The notes beneath the pieces are model-generated. The model was not told the DNA's origin, searched no databases, and saw nothing but the letters and a program-made list of their open reading frames with translations. A DNA stretch of 64,000 nt from CAWJFJ01 sp963800065 (GTDB lineage: Bacteria; Actinomycetota; Acidimicrobiia; Acidimicrobiales; UBA8190). Location: assembly GCA_963800065.1 (NCBI GenBank), contig CAWCZO010000009.1, forward strand, positions 391,920 to 455,919, read 5' to 3'. The position numbers and the translations under genes were made by a program. Position 1 is the first letter of the stretch; each line of letters starts with the position of its first letter. Of this stretch, positions 54,263 through 63,984 are shown one piece after another.

Positions 54263-55381
54263 ATGAACTTCGCCTTCAGCGAGGAGCAGGAGGAGCTGCG
54301 CCGCTCCGTGCGCCGCTTCCTCGAGGACAAGTCGCCGATGACCGAGGTCCGGCGGCTGATGGAGACGACCGAGGGCTACGACCCGGCCGTCTGGAAGCAG
54401 ATGGGCGAGCAGCTCGGCCTCCAGGCGCATCGCCATCCCCGAGGAGTACGGCGGCGCCGGCTTCGGCTACGTCGAGCTCACCGTCGTCTTCGAGGAGATG
54501 GGCGCGGCGCTGCTGTGCGCCCCGTACTTCTCGACCGTCGCCCTGGCCGCCAACGCCCTGCTCTCCTGCGGCGACGAGAGCGGCCAAGAAGGACTTCCTC
54601 CCCGGGATCGCCGCCGGCGAGACGATCGCCACGCTGGCGCTGACCGAGGACAGCGGTCGCTGGGACCTCGACGCCGTCACCCTGGCCGCCACCGGCAAGG
54701 GCGGAGACTGGACGCTCGACGGGCACAAGATGTTCGTGATCGACGGGCACACGGCCGACCTCGTTCTCGTGGCCGGCCGCACCGGCGAAGGGTGTGAGCC
54801 TCTTCGCCGTCGAGGCCGACGCCGCCGGGCTCACCCGGACGCCGCTCGCCACCATGGACCAGACCCGCAAGCAGGCCCGGCTCGAGTTCTCCGCGACCCC
54901 GGCCCGGCTGGTCGGCGAGGACGGCGGTGCCGGGCCGGCGCTGTCGCGCACGCTCGACCTCGCCGCGGTGGCTCTGGCCGCCGAGCAGGTGGGTGGCGCC
55001 CAGCGCTGCCTGGACATGGCCGTCGACTACGCCAAGACCCGCATCCAGTTCGGCCGGCCGATCGGTTCCTTCCAGGCCATCAAGCACAAGTGCGCCGACA
55101 TGCTCCTCGAGGTGGAGTCGGCCAAGTCGGCCGCCTACTACGCCGGGTGGGCGGCGGCCGAGGACTCCGAGGAGCTCCCGGTCGTGGCCAGCCTGGCCAA
55201 GTCCTACTGCTCGGAGGCCTACTTCCACGCCGCCGCCGAGAACATCCAGATCCACGGCGGCATCGGCTTCACCTGGGAGCACGACGCCCACCTCTACTTC
55301 AAGCGCGCCAAGTCCTCCGAGCTGCTGCTCGGCGACCCCAGCTACCACCGCGAGCTTCTGGCCCAGCGCATCGGCATCTGA
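54263..55381 (+). pseudogene. Acyl-CoA dehydrogenase (three frameshifts)
   Basis: Starts MNFAFSEEQEELRRSVRRFL at ATG 54263. Extra bases near 54425, 54580 and 54790 break it; the joined parts read AIPEEYGGAGFGYVELTVVF, KKDFLPGIAAGETIATLALT and SLFAVEADAAGLTRTPLATM. The C-terminal part is clean: LAAEQVGGAQRCLDMAVDYA, RIQFGRPIGSFQAIKHKCAD and ENIQIHGGIGFTWEHDAHLY. It resembles the smaller subunit-type dehydrogenases of steroid side-chain degradation (FadE family). A second acyl-CoA dehydrogenase lies 3 kb away on the other strand. Confidence 0.85.
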
Positions 55382-55467
55382 CGCCCGGCCCCGGGGGATA
55401 CTGAAGACGCGGACGGCCGCGACGAGCCTGAGGGTCGCCGCGACCGGGTCGGGAAGCGGGGCGATCG

Positions 55468-56230
55468 ATGGCACGGGCATGGGACAGCTTCGACGGCCCC
55501 GCCGGCACCCTCGCCGTCCACGTGGCGCCCGAGGTCTCGGCGTCGGGCCCTCTGGCGGCCGTCGTCGTCCTCTGCCACGGCTTCCCCCTCGGTGCCCACG
55601 CGGCGGAGAGCACCGGTGACAGCCTGCCCGCGCTGGCCGATCGTCTGGCCGCGGAGTCGGGCCGCTGCGTGGTGGCCGGTTGTTTCCGGGGCATCGGACC
55701 GTCGGAAGGTGACTTCTCGCTCGACGGCTGGCTCGAGGACCTCCGGGCCTTCGTCTCCCACGGCGCCGGGACTCGTCTCCGGCGGGGGGGTGTGGCTCGT
55801 CGGTTTCGGGACCGGCGGGGCGCTGGCGCTGTGTCTGGCCGCCGGCGACCAACGGGTCCGGGGCGTGGCCTGCTTCGGGTCGCCGGCCACCTTCGCCGAC
55901 TGGGCCGAGGACGTCGACGGGATGCTGGAGTTCGCCCGACGCGTCGGCGTGGTCCGGTCGCCGGACTACCCGCCCGACGTCGCCGCCTGGGCCGACGCCT
56001 TCACCACGCTGCGGCCCGACGAGGCCTGTGCCGAGCTGGCGCCGCGGCCGGTGCTCGTCGTCCACGGCGTCGACGACGACGAGGTGCCGCTGTCCGACGC
56101 CCGCGTCCTGGCCGACGCCGCGGGCCGGAGCGCCGAGCTGCGGGTGATCGGGGGCGCCGGCCATCGGCTGCGGGCCGACCCCCGCGCCATGGCCCTGCTG
56201 GTGGGCTGGCTCGAACGCCAGGGCCCCTGA
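55468..56230 (+). pseudogene. Alpha/beta hydrolase (one frameshift)
   Basis: Starts MARAWDSFDGPAGTLAVHVA; VVLCHGFPLGAHA is the oxyanion loop and CFRGIGPSEGDFSLDGW the early strand. It changes frame near 55790; then VWLVGFGTGGALALCLA provides the nucleophile elbow, although the usual Ser position reads Thr (G-F-G-T-G-G). The acid is in VLVVHGVDDDEVPLSDARVL and the His in GGAGHRLRAD. The Thr at the elbow makes true esterase activity doubtful. Related to dienelactone-hydrolase-like proteins. Confidence 0.78.
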
Positions 56231-56239
56231 GTCAGACCC

Positions 56240-56903
56240 TCACGCGACGGTCCCGAGCTCAGGCGGGCCGGATCGCGGAGGCGTCTGCGCCCTGCCCACC
56301 GCCGCGTCGATGGCGTGCCGCAGAGCGCGAGCCGTCCCCCGGGGTCGTCGGACTCGGTGAGGAAGCGTACGACCACGAAACCCCGGGCGCCGGCGGCGGC
56401 CAGAACGGGAACGTTCTCCGGCGTCACGCCACCGGTGACGAAGACGGGTCTGGTCGCGTGCTCGACGGCGTAGGTGACGTACGGCGTCCCCGTACCGGGG
56501 CGACCGGGCTTCGTCGGCGTCGCCTCGACCGGACCGGCCGAGACGTAATCGACCGGCTCGGAGACGCTGGCGTCGAGCTCGTCGGGGGCGTGGGTGGAGA
56601 GCCCCACGATGGCGTCGGGACCGAGGATCCGGCGGGCCAGGCGGGGCGAGGCGTCGTCCTGGCCCACGTGGACACCGTCGGCACCGACCTCGAGAGCCAG
56701 GTCGGGACGGTCGTTGACGATGAAGGGCACGCCGTGCTCGGCGCAGACCCGGCCGGCCAGCCGTCCCCGGTCGACGATCCCCACGCGTCGAGCTGCTTGT
56801 CGCGCAGCTGGACAACGTCCACGCCACCCTCGATGCCGGCGGCCAGGAACGCCGTCAGGTCGGTTCGGTCCGGGGTGCAGAGATAGAGACGCCGACCCGC
56901 CAC
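56240..56903 (-). pseudogene. thiE: Thiamine-phosphate synthase (frameshifted)
   Basis: Joins the thiazole and pyrimidine halves of thiamine. LYLCTPDRTDLTAFLAAGIE and DVVQLRDKQLDA start the TIM barrel; after a change near 56785 come GVPFIVNDRPDLALEVGADG, VHVGQDDASP and YVSAGPVEATPTKPGRPGTG (phosphate loop). FVTGGVTPENVPVLAAAGAR follows, with a last shift near 56335 giving ARALRHAIDAAVG. GTG 56903 is the likely start. Family identity is firm. Confidence 0.87.
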
Positions 56904-56933
56904 CGGACGTCGTGGGACGCGTCCGGCGGGCGG

Positions 56934-57614
56934 TCAACGCGTCGCTGACTCGCGCCTCTTGACCGTGGGCCGTCGCTTCTCGGCCGTCTCCGTCTTCTTG
57001 GCCGTGGCGGTCTTCGCGGTCGTGGCCGTCGGTGCTTGCCGCGGCGGCCGCCTTGTCCTTGGCCTTCATCTCCTGTTTGAAGGCGCGGACCCGGTCGAGG
57101 GAGTCGGCGTCGGTGATGTCGGCCACGGACCGGTGGGTGTCGGCGTCGCCGAAGGGACGGACACCTCCTGCCACCCGGTGGGCCGGACCCCGAACTGTTT
57201 GCCCAGGAGGGCGACGAAGATCTTGGCCTTCTGCTCGCCGAATCCGGGCAGCTGGCGGACGCGTCCGAACAACTCGGTGCCCGATCCGGCACCCCGCCAG
57301 ACGCCGTCGGCCCTGCCGTCGTAGTGGTCGACGAGCATCCGGCACAGCTCCTGCACCCGAGCCGCCATCGACCCCGGATAGCGGTGCAGTGCCGGCTTGG
57401 TCGAGAAGGCGGCGGCCAGGGCCTCGGGGTCCATCGAGGCGATCTCCTTGGCGTCGAGCTCGTGGCCGAGCCGCCGCCGGAGCTCGGCCGGGCCGGCGAA
57501 GGCCCATTCCAACGGGACCTGCTGGTCCAGGACCATCCCGATCAGGAGGGCGAGGGGATCCTCGGACAGGAGCCGGTCGGCTTCGGGATCGCCCGACAGT
57601 CGGAGCTTCGTCAT
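56934..57614 (-). pseudogene. HhH-GPD DNA glycosylase-like protein with Lys-rich tail (frameshifted)
   Basis: Base-excision-type protein. MTKLRLSGDPEADRLLSEDP and LIGMVLDQQVPLEWAFAGPA begin it; the helix-hairpin-helix is VRQLPGFGEQKAKIFVALLG. It lacks the iron-sulfur cluster Cys of Nth. A shift near 57175 leads to DSLDRVRAFKQEMKAKDKAA; another near 57040 leads to a Lys/Thr/Ala tail ending KRRPTVKRRESATR at TGA 56934. ATG 57614 has TACAGT 6 bases upstream. Glycosylase specificity is unknown. Confidence 0.8.
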
Positions 57615-57644
57615 ACCGGCACTGTAGATCGCGCCGGACGAGCG

Positions 57645-58101
57645 GTGACCGGGTGGGACCGGGACCGGGCGGTCCGGGGGGAGTGGGGCTCCACGTCGGT
57701 GGCGCGCCGGGGGTGCTCGTCGACGCCGCCGGGCTCCCCGGATTCATGGCCCTCGTCGAGGGGCGTCCTGTCGGTCTTCTGACCTACGCCCGACGCGACG
57801 ACGAGGTCGAGATCGTGACGCTCCACGTCGAGCAGGAGGGTGGCGGTGCGGGCCGGGCCGGGCCCTGATGGACGCCGTCCGCCGCGGGGCCCGGCGGACG
57901 GCCACGCGTCGGCTCTGGCTGGTGACGACGAACGACAACATCCGGGCCATCCGCTTCCACCAGCGGTGGGGGATGGACCTGGCGGCGTTCGTCCGCCACG
58001 GGGTGGCCGCCTCGCGGAAGGTGAAGCCGTCGATCCCGATGGTCGGCGACGAGGGGATCCCGGTCCGCCACGAGCTCGAGTTCGAGTTGTGTCTGGAGTG
58101 A
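57645..58101 (+). pseudogene. GNAT family N-acetyltransferase (frameshifted)
   Basis: Three pieces make one acetyltransferase. VTGWDRDRAVRGEWGSTSVA starts at GTG 57645; VLVDAAGLPGFMALVEGRPV and EVEIVTLHVEQEGGGAGRA (the acetyl-CoA loop) follow in a second frame; MDAVRRGARRTATRRLWLVT and AIRFHQRWGMDLAAFVRHGV (the NxxAIRFYxxxGF motif) are in a third. The breaks are near 57715 and 57860. Substrate unknown. Confidence 0.8.
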
Positions 58102-58125
58102 GATCGTTTGGGTACGCTCGCTCCG

Positions 58126-58596
58126 GTGGGCGGCGAACGCAAGGATCGGTTCCGTTTCTGGCCCGACGGGTACGGCGCCCTGGAGAGGTTGAGCCGGACC
58201 GTGAGGGGATCGGGCATCGATCCGGGCCTGCTCGAGCTGATCAAGATGCGGGCCTCGCAGATCAACGGCTGCGCGTACTGCATCGACATGCACTCGAAGG
58301 ACGCCCGCGCCGCCGGTGAGAGCGAACAGCGTCTCTACGCACTGAGCGCCTGGCGCGAGACGCCGTTCTTCTCCGACGGCGAGCGGGCCGCCCTGGCCCT
58401 CACCGAGGCGGTCACCCTCGTCTCGCAGACCCACGTCCCCGAGGCCGTGATCGAGGAGGCCGCCGCCGCCTTCCCCCCGGACGCGCTCACCGAGATCCTC
58501 TACGCCATCATCGAGATCAACGCCTGGAACAGGCTGGCCATCACCACCGGAGTCCCGGAGCCCGGGAGCTACGTCGCCGAGGACGCCGAGCGGTAG
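58126..58596 (+). CDS. Carboxymuconolactone decarboxylase / AhpD-like protein
   Basis: 156 residues. The alkylhydroperoxidase-type core has the redox CxxC with distal His in INGCAYCIDMHSKDARAAGE, near residue 50, so a thiol peroxidase or reductase role is plausible. The C-terminal helical part DALTEILYAIIEINAWNRLA is typical. The frame extends to TTG 58108, but GTG 58126 has TACGCT 7 bases before it and is more likely the leaderless start. Confidence 0.88.
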   Translation: MGGERKDRFRFWPDGYGALERLSRTVRGSGIDPGLLELIKMRASQINGCAYCIDMHSKDARAAGESEQRLYALSAWRETPFFSDGERAALALTEAVTLVSQTHVPEAVIEEAAAAFPPDALTEILYAIIEINAWNRLAITTGVPEPGSYVAEDAER

Positions 58597-58610
58597 GGAC
58601 CGGGACCCGG

Positions 58611-60191
58611 TCAGTCGGCGGCGAAGGCGGCCGCCCCCACCAGGATCGGCCCGAGCAATCCCCGCTCGCCCTCCACGACGACGTCGAACCGGTCGGGGTC
58701 GAGCCGATTGGCGGCGAGCCGGCAGAGATCGATGGCCTCGGCCGTGAGGGTGATGGCAGGGGCGCGCGCCGGCCCCTCGAAGCGGCCCGGAGCGGGGTCG
58801 GGGTCGAGGGCGACGTCGAAGGTGCCCCCGCCCGGGCCGGTCAGGGTGATCCGGGCGGTGCACCCGGGCTGGGGACAGCCCGACAGGGCCAGTCCGAGCG
58901 GGACGACCCGCATCAGCTCGTCGACCATCATCGACAGACGAGCCTCGTCGAGCAGGTCCAGGGGCCGGTCGGTGGCCTGTCGGATGTCGTCCCCGTGGGT
59001 CCACAGCTCGAAGGTCCGGACGACGAGCATCCCCCGCAAGGTCCCCGCCAGATGGTGGTAGGCCACGTCATGGTCCGGCCCCAACTCGCCGCAGGCGGCG
59101 ATGAGGGCGAGCACCTCCGACCACCAGATCTGGCTGACCGACGTGTTCGACTCGTCGGCCAGCCCGGCCGCCGCCCGTCTCGACACGGGCCGGTGGTCCT
59201 CGCGCCGCGGCGCGTCGAGGCGTGGCCGACGGTCGATGCAGCCGAGGACGTAGCGTTCGACGCCCACCATGTGCTCGACGACGTCCCTGACGGTGGCGCC
59301 GTCGATCCGTGTCGTCCGGGACCAGTCGGCGGGAGCAAGGGCGTCGAGGAGCTCGCCGAGCTCGGACGCGGTCCGGGTGAACGCCCGGAGCGAATCCGGT
59401 CGGGTTTCGACCGGTTCGCCCCAGGAGAGGTGCCGGACCGGTTTCGGGCCGGCGAGGGCCCGGTCCCGCAGGCGCGCCTCCAGGTCCGGCGGCGGGCCGG
59501 GAGATCCTGTCGTCACCGCGTCGAAGGCGATCTGCAGCAGTTGGTCCGCGTCCAGCCGGTCGGGGCTCAGGTCCATGCCGGCTCGTCCTGATCGGTGAAT
59601 TTCGGCCCGGAGGAGTGTGTCGAGCTTCCGCAGAGCCAGCCGGACCCGGGACTTCACGGTCCCTTCGGGGATGGACAGCTCGTCGGCGACCTGGCGATAC
59701 GTCCGGCCTCCGTAATAGGCGAGGGTCACGGCGTCGCGCTGGTCGGTCGGCAGCTTGCCGAGGGCCTCGCGGACGCGGTCGCTCAACCACGTCGCCGTGA
59801 GGTAGTCGTCGACCTCGCTCACGATCGAGTGCGACCGGTCGCAGCGCGCCTCACCCTTGACCCGGCGGCTCTCGGCCCGCACGCGGTCGATGGCGCGACG
59901 GTGGGCGAGCATCCCGAGCCACGACCGCAGCGTCCAGCGCGCCGGGATGAACCGCTCCGGGTGTTGCCAGAGGAAGACGAAGACCTCCTGGGTCACGTCC
60001 TCGGCCATGGCCTGGTTGTTCAGGACGTGCCGGGAGATCCCGAAGACCAGGGGCGCGTACTCCCGGTAGACGTCGGCCAGAGCATCAGGATCGCCGGCCA
60101 TGAGACGTCCGGCCAACTCGCGATCCGACGTTCCCGACCCGACGGATGCCTGCTCCGGTGCGTGTCCGAGATCCCCCACGATGGGGCTCAT
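58611..60191 (-). CDS. ECF sigma factor joined to a maleylpyruvate-isomerase-like (mycothiol-type) domain
   Basis: 526 residues in one frame. The first 200 form an ECF sigma factor: region 2 VYREYAPLVFGISRHVLNNQ and EDVTQEVFVFLWQHPERF, region 4 KLPTDQRDAVTLAYYGGRTY and VADELSIPEGTVKSRVRLAL. After about residue 210 comes an MDMPI/DinB-type helical domain with DWSRTTRIDGATVRDVVEHM, VERYVLGC and VVRTFELWTHGDDIRQATDR, having His residues that could bind metal. This part often acts as a separate gene after ECF genes. ATG 59576 at its start has AGGACGAG upstream, and a +1 frame would end sigma nearby, so two genes fused by an indel are possible. The GTG at 60209 is an alternative start. Confidence 0.78.
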   Translation of the reverse strand: MSPIVGDLGHAPEQASVGSGTSDRELAGRLMAGDPDALADVYREYAPLVFGISRHVLNNQAMAEDVTQEVFVFLWQHPERFIPARWTLRSWLGMLAHRRAIDRVRAESRRVKGEARCDRSHSIVSEVDDYLTATWLSDRVREALGKLPTDQRDAVTLAYYGGRTYRQVADELSIPEGTVKSRVRLALRKLDTLLRAEIHRSGRAGMDLSPDRLDADQLLQIAFDAVTTGSPGPPPDLEARLRDRALAGPKPVRHLSWGEPVETRPDSLRAFTRTASELGELLDALAPADWSRTTRIDGATVRDVVEHMVGVERYVLGCIDRRPRLDAPRREDHRPVSRRAAAGLADESNTSVSQIWWSEVLALIAACGELGPDHDVAYHHLAGTLRGMLVVRTFELWTHGDDIRQATDRPLDLLDEARLSMMVDELMRVVPLGLALSGCPQPGCTARITLTGPGGGTFDVALDPDPAPGRFEGPARAPAITLTAEAIDLCRLAANRLDPDRFDVVVEGERGLLGPILVGAAAFAAD

Positions 60192-60432
60192 GGTCGCGAC
60201 GCCTGTCACCGTGCACCAGGGTTCGCACCGCTCCCGACGCTGGTCGCCATAGTCCGCCTTCCTCCCGGGACACCGTGGTCGCCGGCCGTCATCTGTTCGT
60301 CATCCATTCGTCACGGCCGGGTCAGGTGGATCACATCCCCGGTGATCCGGCCGGCGGCGGGAGACGAATAGGGGGTCGACCGCCGGCCCACCGGGTCGAC
60401 CGTCGGACGAGGTCAACCGAGAGGAGCAGATC

Positions 60433-60838
60433 GTGGGAGCCGATGCGAACATCAAGACCATCCAGATGATCTACGAGGCGTTCGGTCGTGGTGACGTCGA
60501 CGCCATCACGTCCAACGTGACCGACGACGTCGACTGGGCGACCGAGGCCTCGGGGAAGGGGGGCACCCTGGTACGGCCCGCACCACGGGCCTGACGGGGT
60601 GGTGGCCTTCTTCACCCAATTCGGTTCGACCATGGAGGTCGAGGAGTTCACCCCGATCACCTTCGCCGGCACCGAGACCGAGGTCCTCACCGTCGTGCAC
60701 TGCGTGGCCCGGTCCCGGGCGACGGGGCGCCTGATGGCCCATGACCTCCACCACTACTTCCGCTTCGCCGAGGGCAAGATCGCCTACTACCGCGGGACCG
60801 AGGACACCGCCCAGACCGAGGCGGCGCTGAAGCCCTGA
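60433..60838 (+). pseudogene. SnoaL-like / NTF2-fold protein (one-base insertion)
   Basis: About 134 residues when repaired. GADANIKTIQMIYEAFGRGD and NVTDDVDWATEASGKG are the first helix and strand; an extra G in GGGGGG near 60560 shifts the frame, and GVVAFFTQFGSTMEVEEFTP, HDLHHYFRFAEGKIAYYRGT complete the cone-like fold. GTG 60433 has GAGAGGAGC upstream. Relatives include polyketide cyclases and steroid isomerases; function unknown. Confidence 0.8.
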
Positions 60839-60888
60839 CGACCGGTCTCCCCTCGGGCCGAGCAGGTACGACGGAAAGGAGATCAGAA

Positions 60889-61230
60889 ATGCAGAACCTC
60901 TCGTGGGCCGCCCCCATCCTGCCGGGCAAGCTCGACGCCTGGCACCGGTTCAACGACGAGATGCAGTCGAGAGCGGACGAGCACTCGGCGTCCCGGAAGG
61001 AGATGGGCATTCACCGTGAGGTGGTCAGCCTGATGCCGACTCCGGCCGGTGACTTCGTCTGCCTGTACCACGAGGCGGACGACCTGGCCCAGGCGTTCCA
61101 TGTCCTGGCCACCTCGGACAGCCCCTATCTCCAGTGGTTCCGCCAGAAGTGCTTCGAGATCCACGGCCTGACGCCGGAGACGCTGGCGGGCCCTCCACCG
61201 GCCGAGCTCACGTTCGACCGGCCGGGCTGA
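60889..61230 (+). CDS. Small protein of DUF6176-like type
   Basis: 113 residues, starting MQNLSWAAPILPGKLDAWHR. It looks like a ferredoxin-like alpha+beta fold with GIHREVVSLMPTPAGDFVCL and YHEADDLAQAFHVLATSDSP. I recognise only a loose resemblance to a domain of unknown function. It has GGAAAGGAG upstream and is 50 bases after the SnoaL-like gene, so the two are probably co-transcribed. No catalytic motif is visible. Confidence 0.68.
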   Translation: MQNLSWAAPILPGKLDAWHRFNDEMQSRADEHSASRKEMGIHREVVSLMPTPAGDFVCLYHEADDLAQAFHVLATSDSPYLQWFRQKCFEIHGLTPETLAGPPPAELTFDRPG

Positions 61231-61249
61231 CGGCTGACGGCCGCCGGGG

Positions 61250-63984
61250 TCAGACGGCCCAGGGATCGGCGGCGTCGGGGTCGATGCCGTAGACGGCCAT
61301 GGCCTCGGCCACCTCGTCGGTCTTGGCCTCGCCCTCCTGGGCCAGCGCGGCCAGGACGGCCACGACGAGATGGGCGGCGTCGACCTCGAAGAACCGGCGG
61401 AGAGCGGCCCGTGTGTCGGAACGGCCGAACCCGTCGGTCCCGAGAGAGGTGAAGGGTCGCGGGACCCACCGCGAGATCTGGTCGGGGACGGCCCTCAGGT
61501 AGTCGGTGACGGCCACGACCGGACCGGCCCCGGCCGCCAGGACCTCGGTGACGAAGGGTGTCCGGGCGCCGTCGGCCGGGGTGGAGGCGGTTGGCGCGTT
61601 CGGCCGAGAGGGCGTCGTTGCGGAGCTCGGTGTAGGAGGTCACCGAGTAGGCGTCGGCCGAGACGGACCAGTCGCGGGCCAGGATGTCCCGGGCCTCCAT
61701 GGCCGCCTGCCACATCGGGCCCGAGAAGAGCAGGGTGGCCCGGCGTGACCCGGTGCCGCCGCCGACATCCGGTCCGGCGATGTCGGCCGGTCCGGCGAAG
61801 CGGTAGATGCCGCGGAGGATCCCCGCCCTGATCCGGTCACCGGCCTCGCCCGGAGGCAGGGGAGGCATGAGGTAGTTCTCGTTGTAGAGGGTGATGTACC
61901 AGAACCGGTCCTCGGGCTCGGGACCGAGGGTGCGGGCCACCGCTTCCTCCATGATCACGGCGATCTCGTAGGCGAAGGCGGGGTCGTAGACGCGGGCGGC
62001 CGGGTTGACCGAGGCCAGGAGGGGGGAGTGGCCGTCGTCGTGCTGGAGCCCCTCGCCCTGGAGGGTGGTCCGGCCCGCCGTGCAGCCGGCCAGGATCCCC
62101 CGGCCCCGGATGTCGCCCAGGAGCCACATCAGGTCGCCGGTGCGTTGGAAGCCGAACATCGAATAGAAGAGGTAGATCGGGAGCATGGGTTGGCCCCAGG
62201 TGGCGTAGGCCGTCGAGAGGGCGATGAACGACGCCATCGAGCCGGCCTCGGTGATCCCCTCCTCGAGGACCTGGCCCTTGCGGTCCTCGGCGTAGCGGAG
62301 GATGAGGTCGGAGTCCACCGGGGTGTAGCGCTGGCCCTCGGGGGCGTAGATCTTGGTCTCGGCGATGAGGGGTTCGAGGCCGAAGGTCCGGGCCTCGTCG
62401 GGGACGATGGGCGCCACCAGCCGGCCGATGGCCGGGTCGCGGACCAGGTTCCGCAGGAGCCGGGCGAAGGCCATCGTGGTCGAGACGGCCTGGGTGCCCG
62501 ACCCCGCCGTGAGGTCGGAGAACACGGTGGCCTGGGGCGGCGGCGGCCGGACGGGGCCGGACGACCCGGGAGGGGAGGGGACCGGCCAGGACCTTGCGGC
62601 GGGCCGAGAGGTACTCGTGGGCCGGCGATCCGACGGGGGGCCGGTAGTAGGGGGGCTGGTCGGCGTCGAGGGCCTCGTCGGGGATCTCCTCCTGGAGGTA
62701 GAGCCGGTCCCGCAGGGTCAGGAGCTGGGCCTTCGTCATCTTCTTGATCTGGTGGGTGGCGTTGCGGGCCTCGATCTCGGGACCGAGGGTCCAGCCCTTC
62801 ACCGTCTTGGCCAGGATCACCGTCGGTTGGCCGTCCGTCGACCGGTTGGCCTGCTCGGTGGCCAACTTGTAGGCGGCGTAGAGCTTCCGGTAGTCGTGGC
62901 CGCCGCGCGGGAGCGCCTGGATCTCCTCGTCCGAGAGGTGTTCGACGATCCGGCGGAGCCGGGGATCGGGACCGAAGAAGTGCTCCCGGGCGTAGGCGCC
63001 GGACTCGGTGGCGTACTTCTGGAACTCGCCGTCGGGGGTGGTGTTCATCTTGTCGAGGAGGACCCCGTCGATGTCGCGGGCCAGCAGCTCGTCCCACTTC
63101 GACCCCCAGACCACCTTGATCACGTTCCAGCCGGCGCCCCGGAAGGTCGCCTCGGCCTCCTGGATGATCTTTCCGTTGCCCCGGACCGGTCCGTCGAGGC
63201 GTTGGAGGTTGCAGTTGACGACGAAGGTCAGGTTGTCGAGGTGCTCGCGTCCGGCCACCGAGAGGGCACCCGTCGATTCGACCTCGTCGAGCTCGCCGTC
63301 ACCGACGAAGCACCAGACCCGCGAGGCCGAGGTGTCGGCGATCTCGCGGTGGAGGAGATAGCGGTTCACGTGGGCCTGGTAGATCGCCGTGAGGGGTCCG
63401 AGGCCCATGGAGACGGTCGGGTACTCCCAGAAGTCGGGGAGAAGGCGCGGGTGGGGATAGGACGGCAGGCCCCGACCCGAGACCTCCTGACGGAAGTGGT
63501 CGAGCTGGTCCTCCGAGAGCCGGCCCTCGACGAAGGCCCGGGCGTAGATCCCGGGGGAGGCGTGGCCCTGGAAGAAGACCATGTCGCCGAAGCCGCCGTC
63601 GGACTTGCCCCGGAAGAAGTGGTTGAAGCCGACCTCGTAGAGGGAGGCGGAGCTGGCGTAGGTGGCGAGGTGGCCGCCGATCCCCTCGGACCGGTGGTTG
63701 GCCCGGGTCACCATCACGGCCGCGTTCCACCGGATGTAGGCCCTGATCCGGCGCTCGAGGTACTCGTCGCCCGGGAACCAGGGCTCCTGGTCCCGGGGGA
63801 TCGTGTTCACGTAGGGCGAGGAGACGGTGGCCGGGAAGTCGACCTGCTTGGAGAGGGCCCGCTCGAGGAGCTTCATGAGCAGAAAGCGCGCCCGGGGCCG
63901 ACCCTGGGCGTCGACGATGGCATCGAAGGAGTCGATCCATTCGGCCGTCTCCTCGGGATCGATGTCGGGGAGCTGGTGCGACAT
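61250..63984 (-). pseudogene. aceE: Pyruvate dehydrogenase E1 component, homodimeric type (frameshifted; may extend past the window)
   Basis: Thiamine-diphosphate enzyme that decarboxylates pyruvate and acetylates E2. MSHQLPDIDPEETAEWIDSF is followed by VNTIPRDQEPWFPGDEYLER, FNHFFRGKSDGGFGDMVFFQ and the ThDP motif GDGELDEVESTG ... VNCNLQRLDGPVRGNG. The frame changes near 62550, giving VVRPRP... to SDLTAGSGTQAVSTTMAFAR and PDEARTFGLEPLIAETKIYA. A change near 61585 leads to AVTDYLRAVPDQISRWVPRP and SLGTDGFGRSDTRAALRRFF. The ATG at 63984 lacks a good Shine-Dalgarno, and mycobacterial AceE has about 30 more residues in front, so the true start may lie beyond the right edge. Confidence 0.9.
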
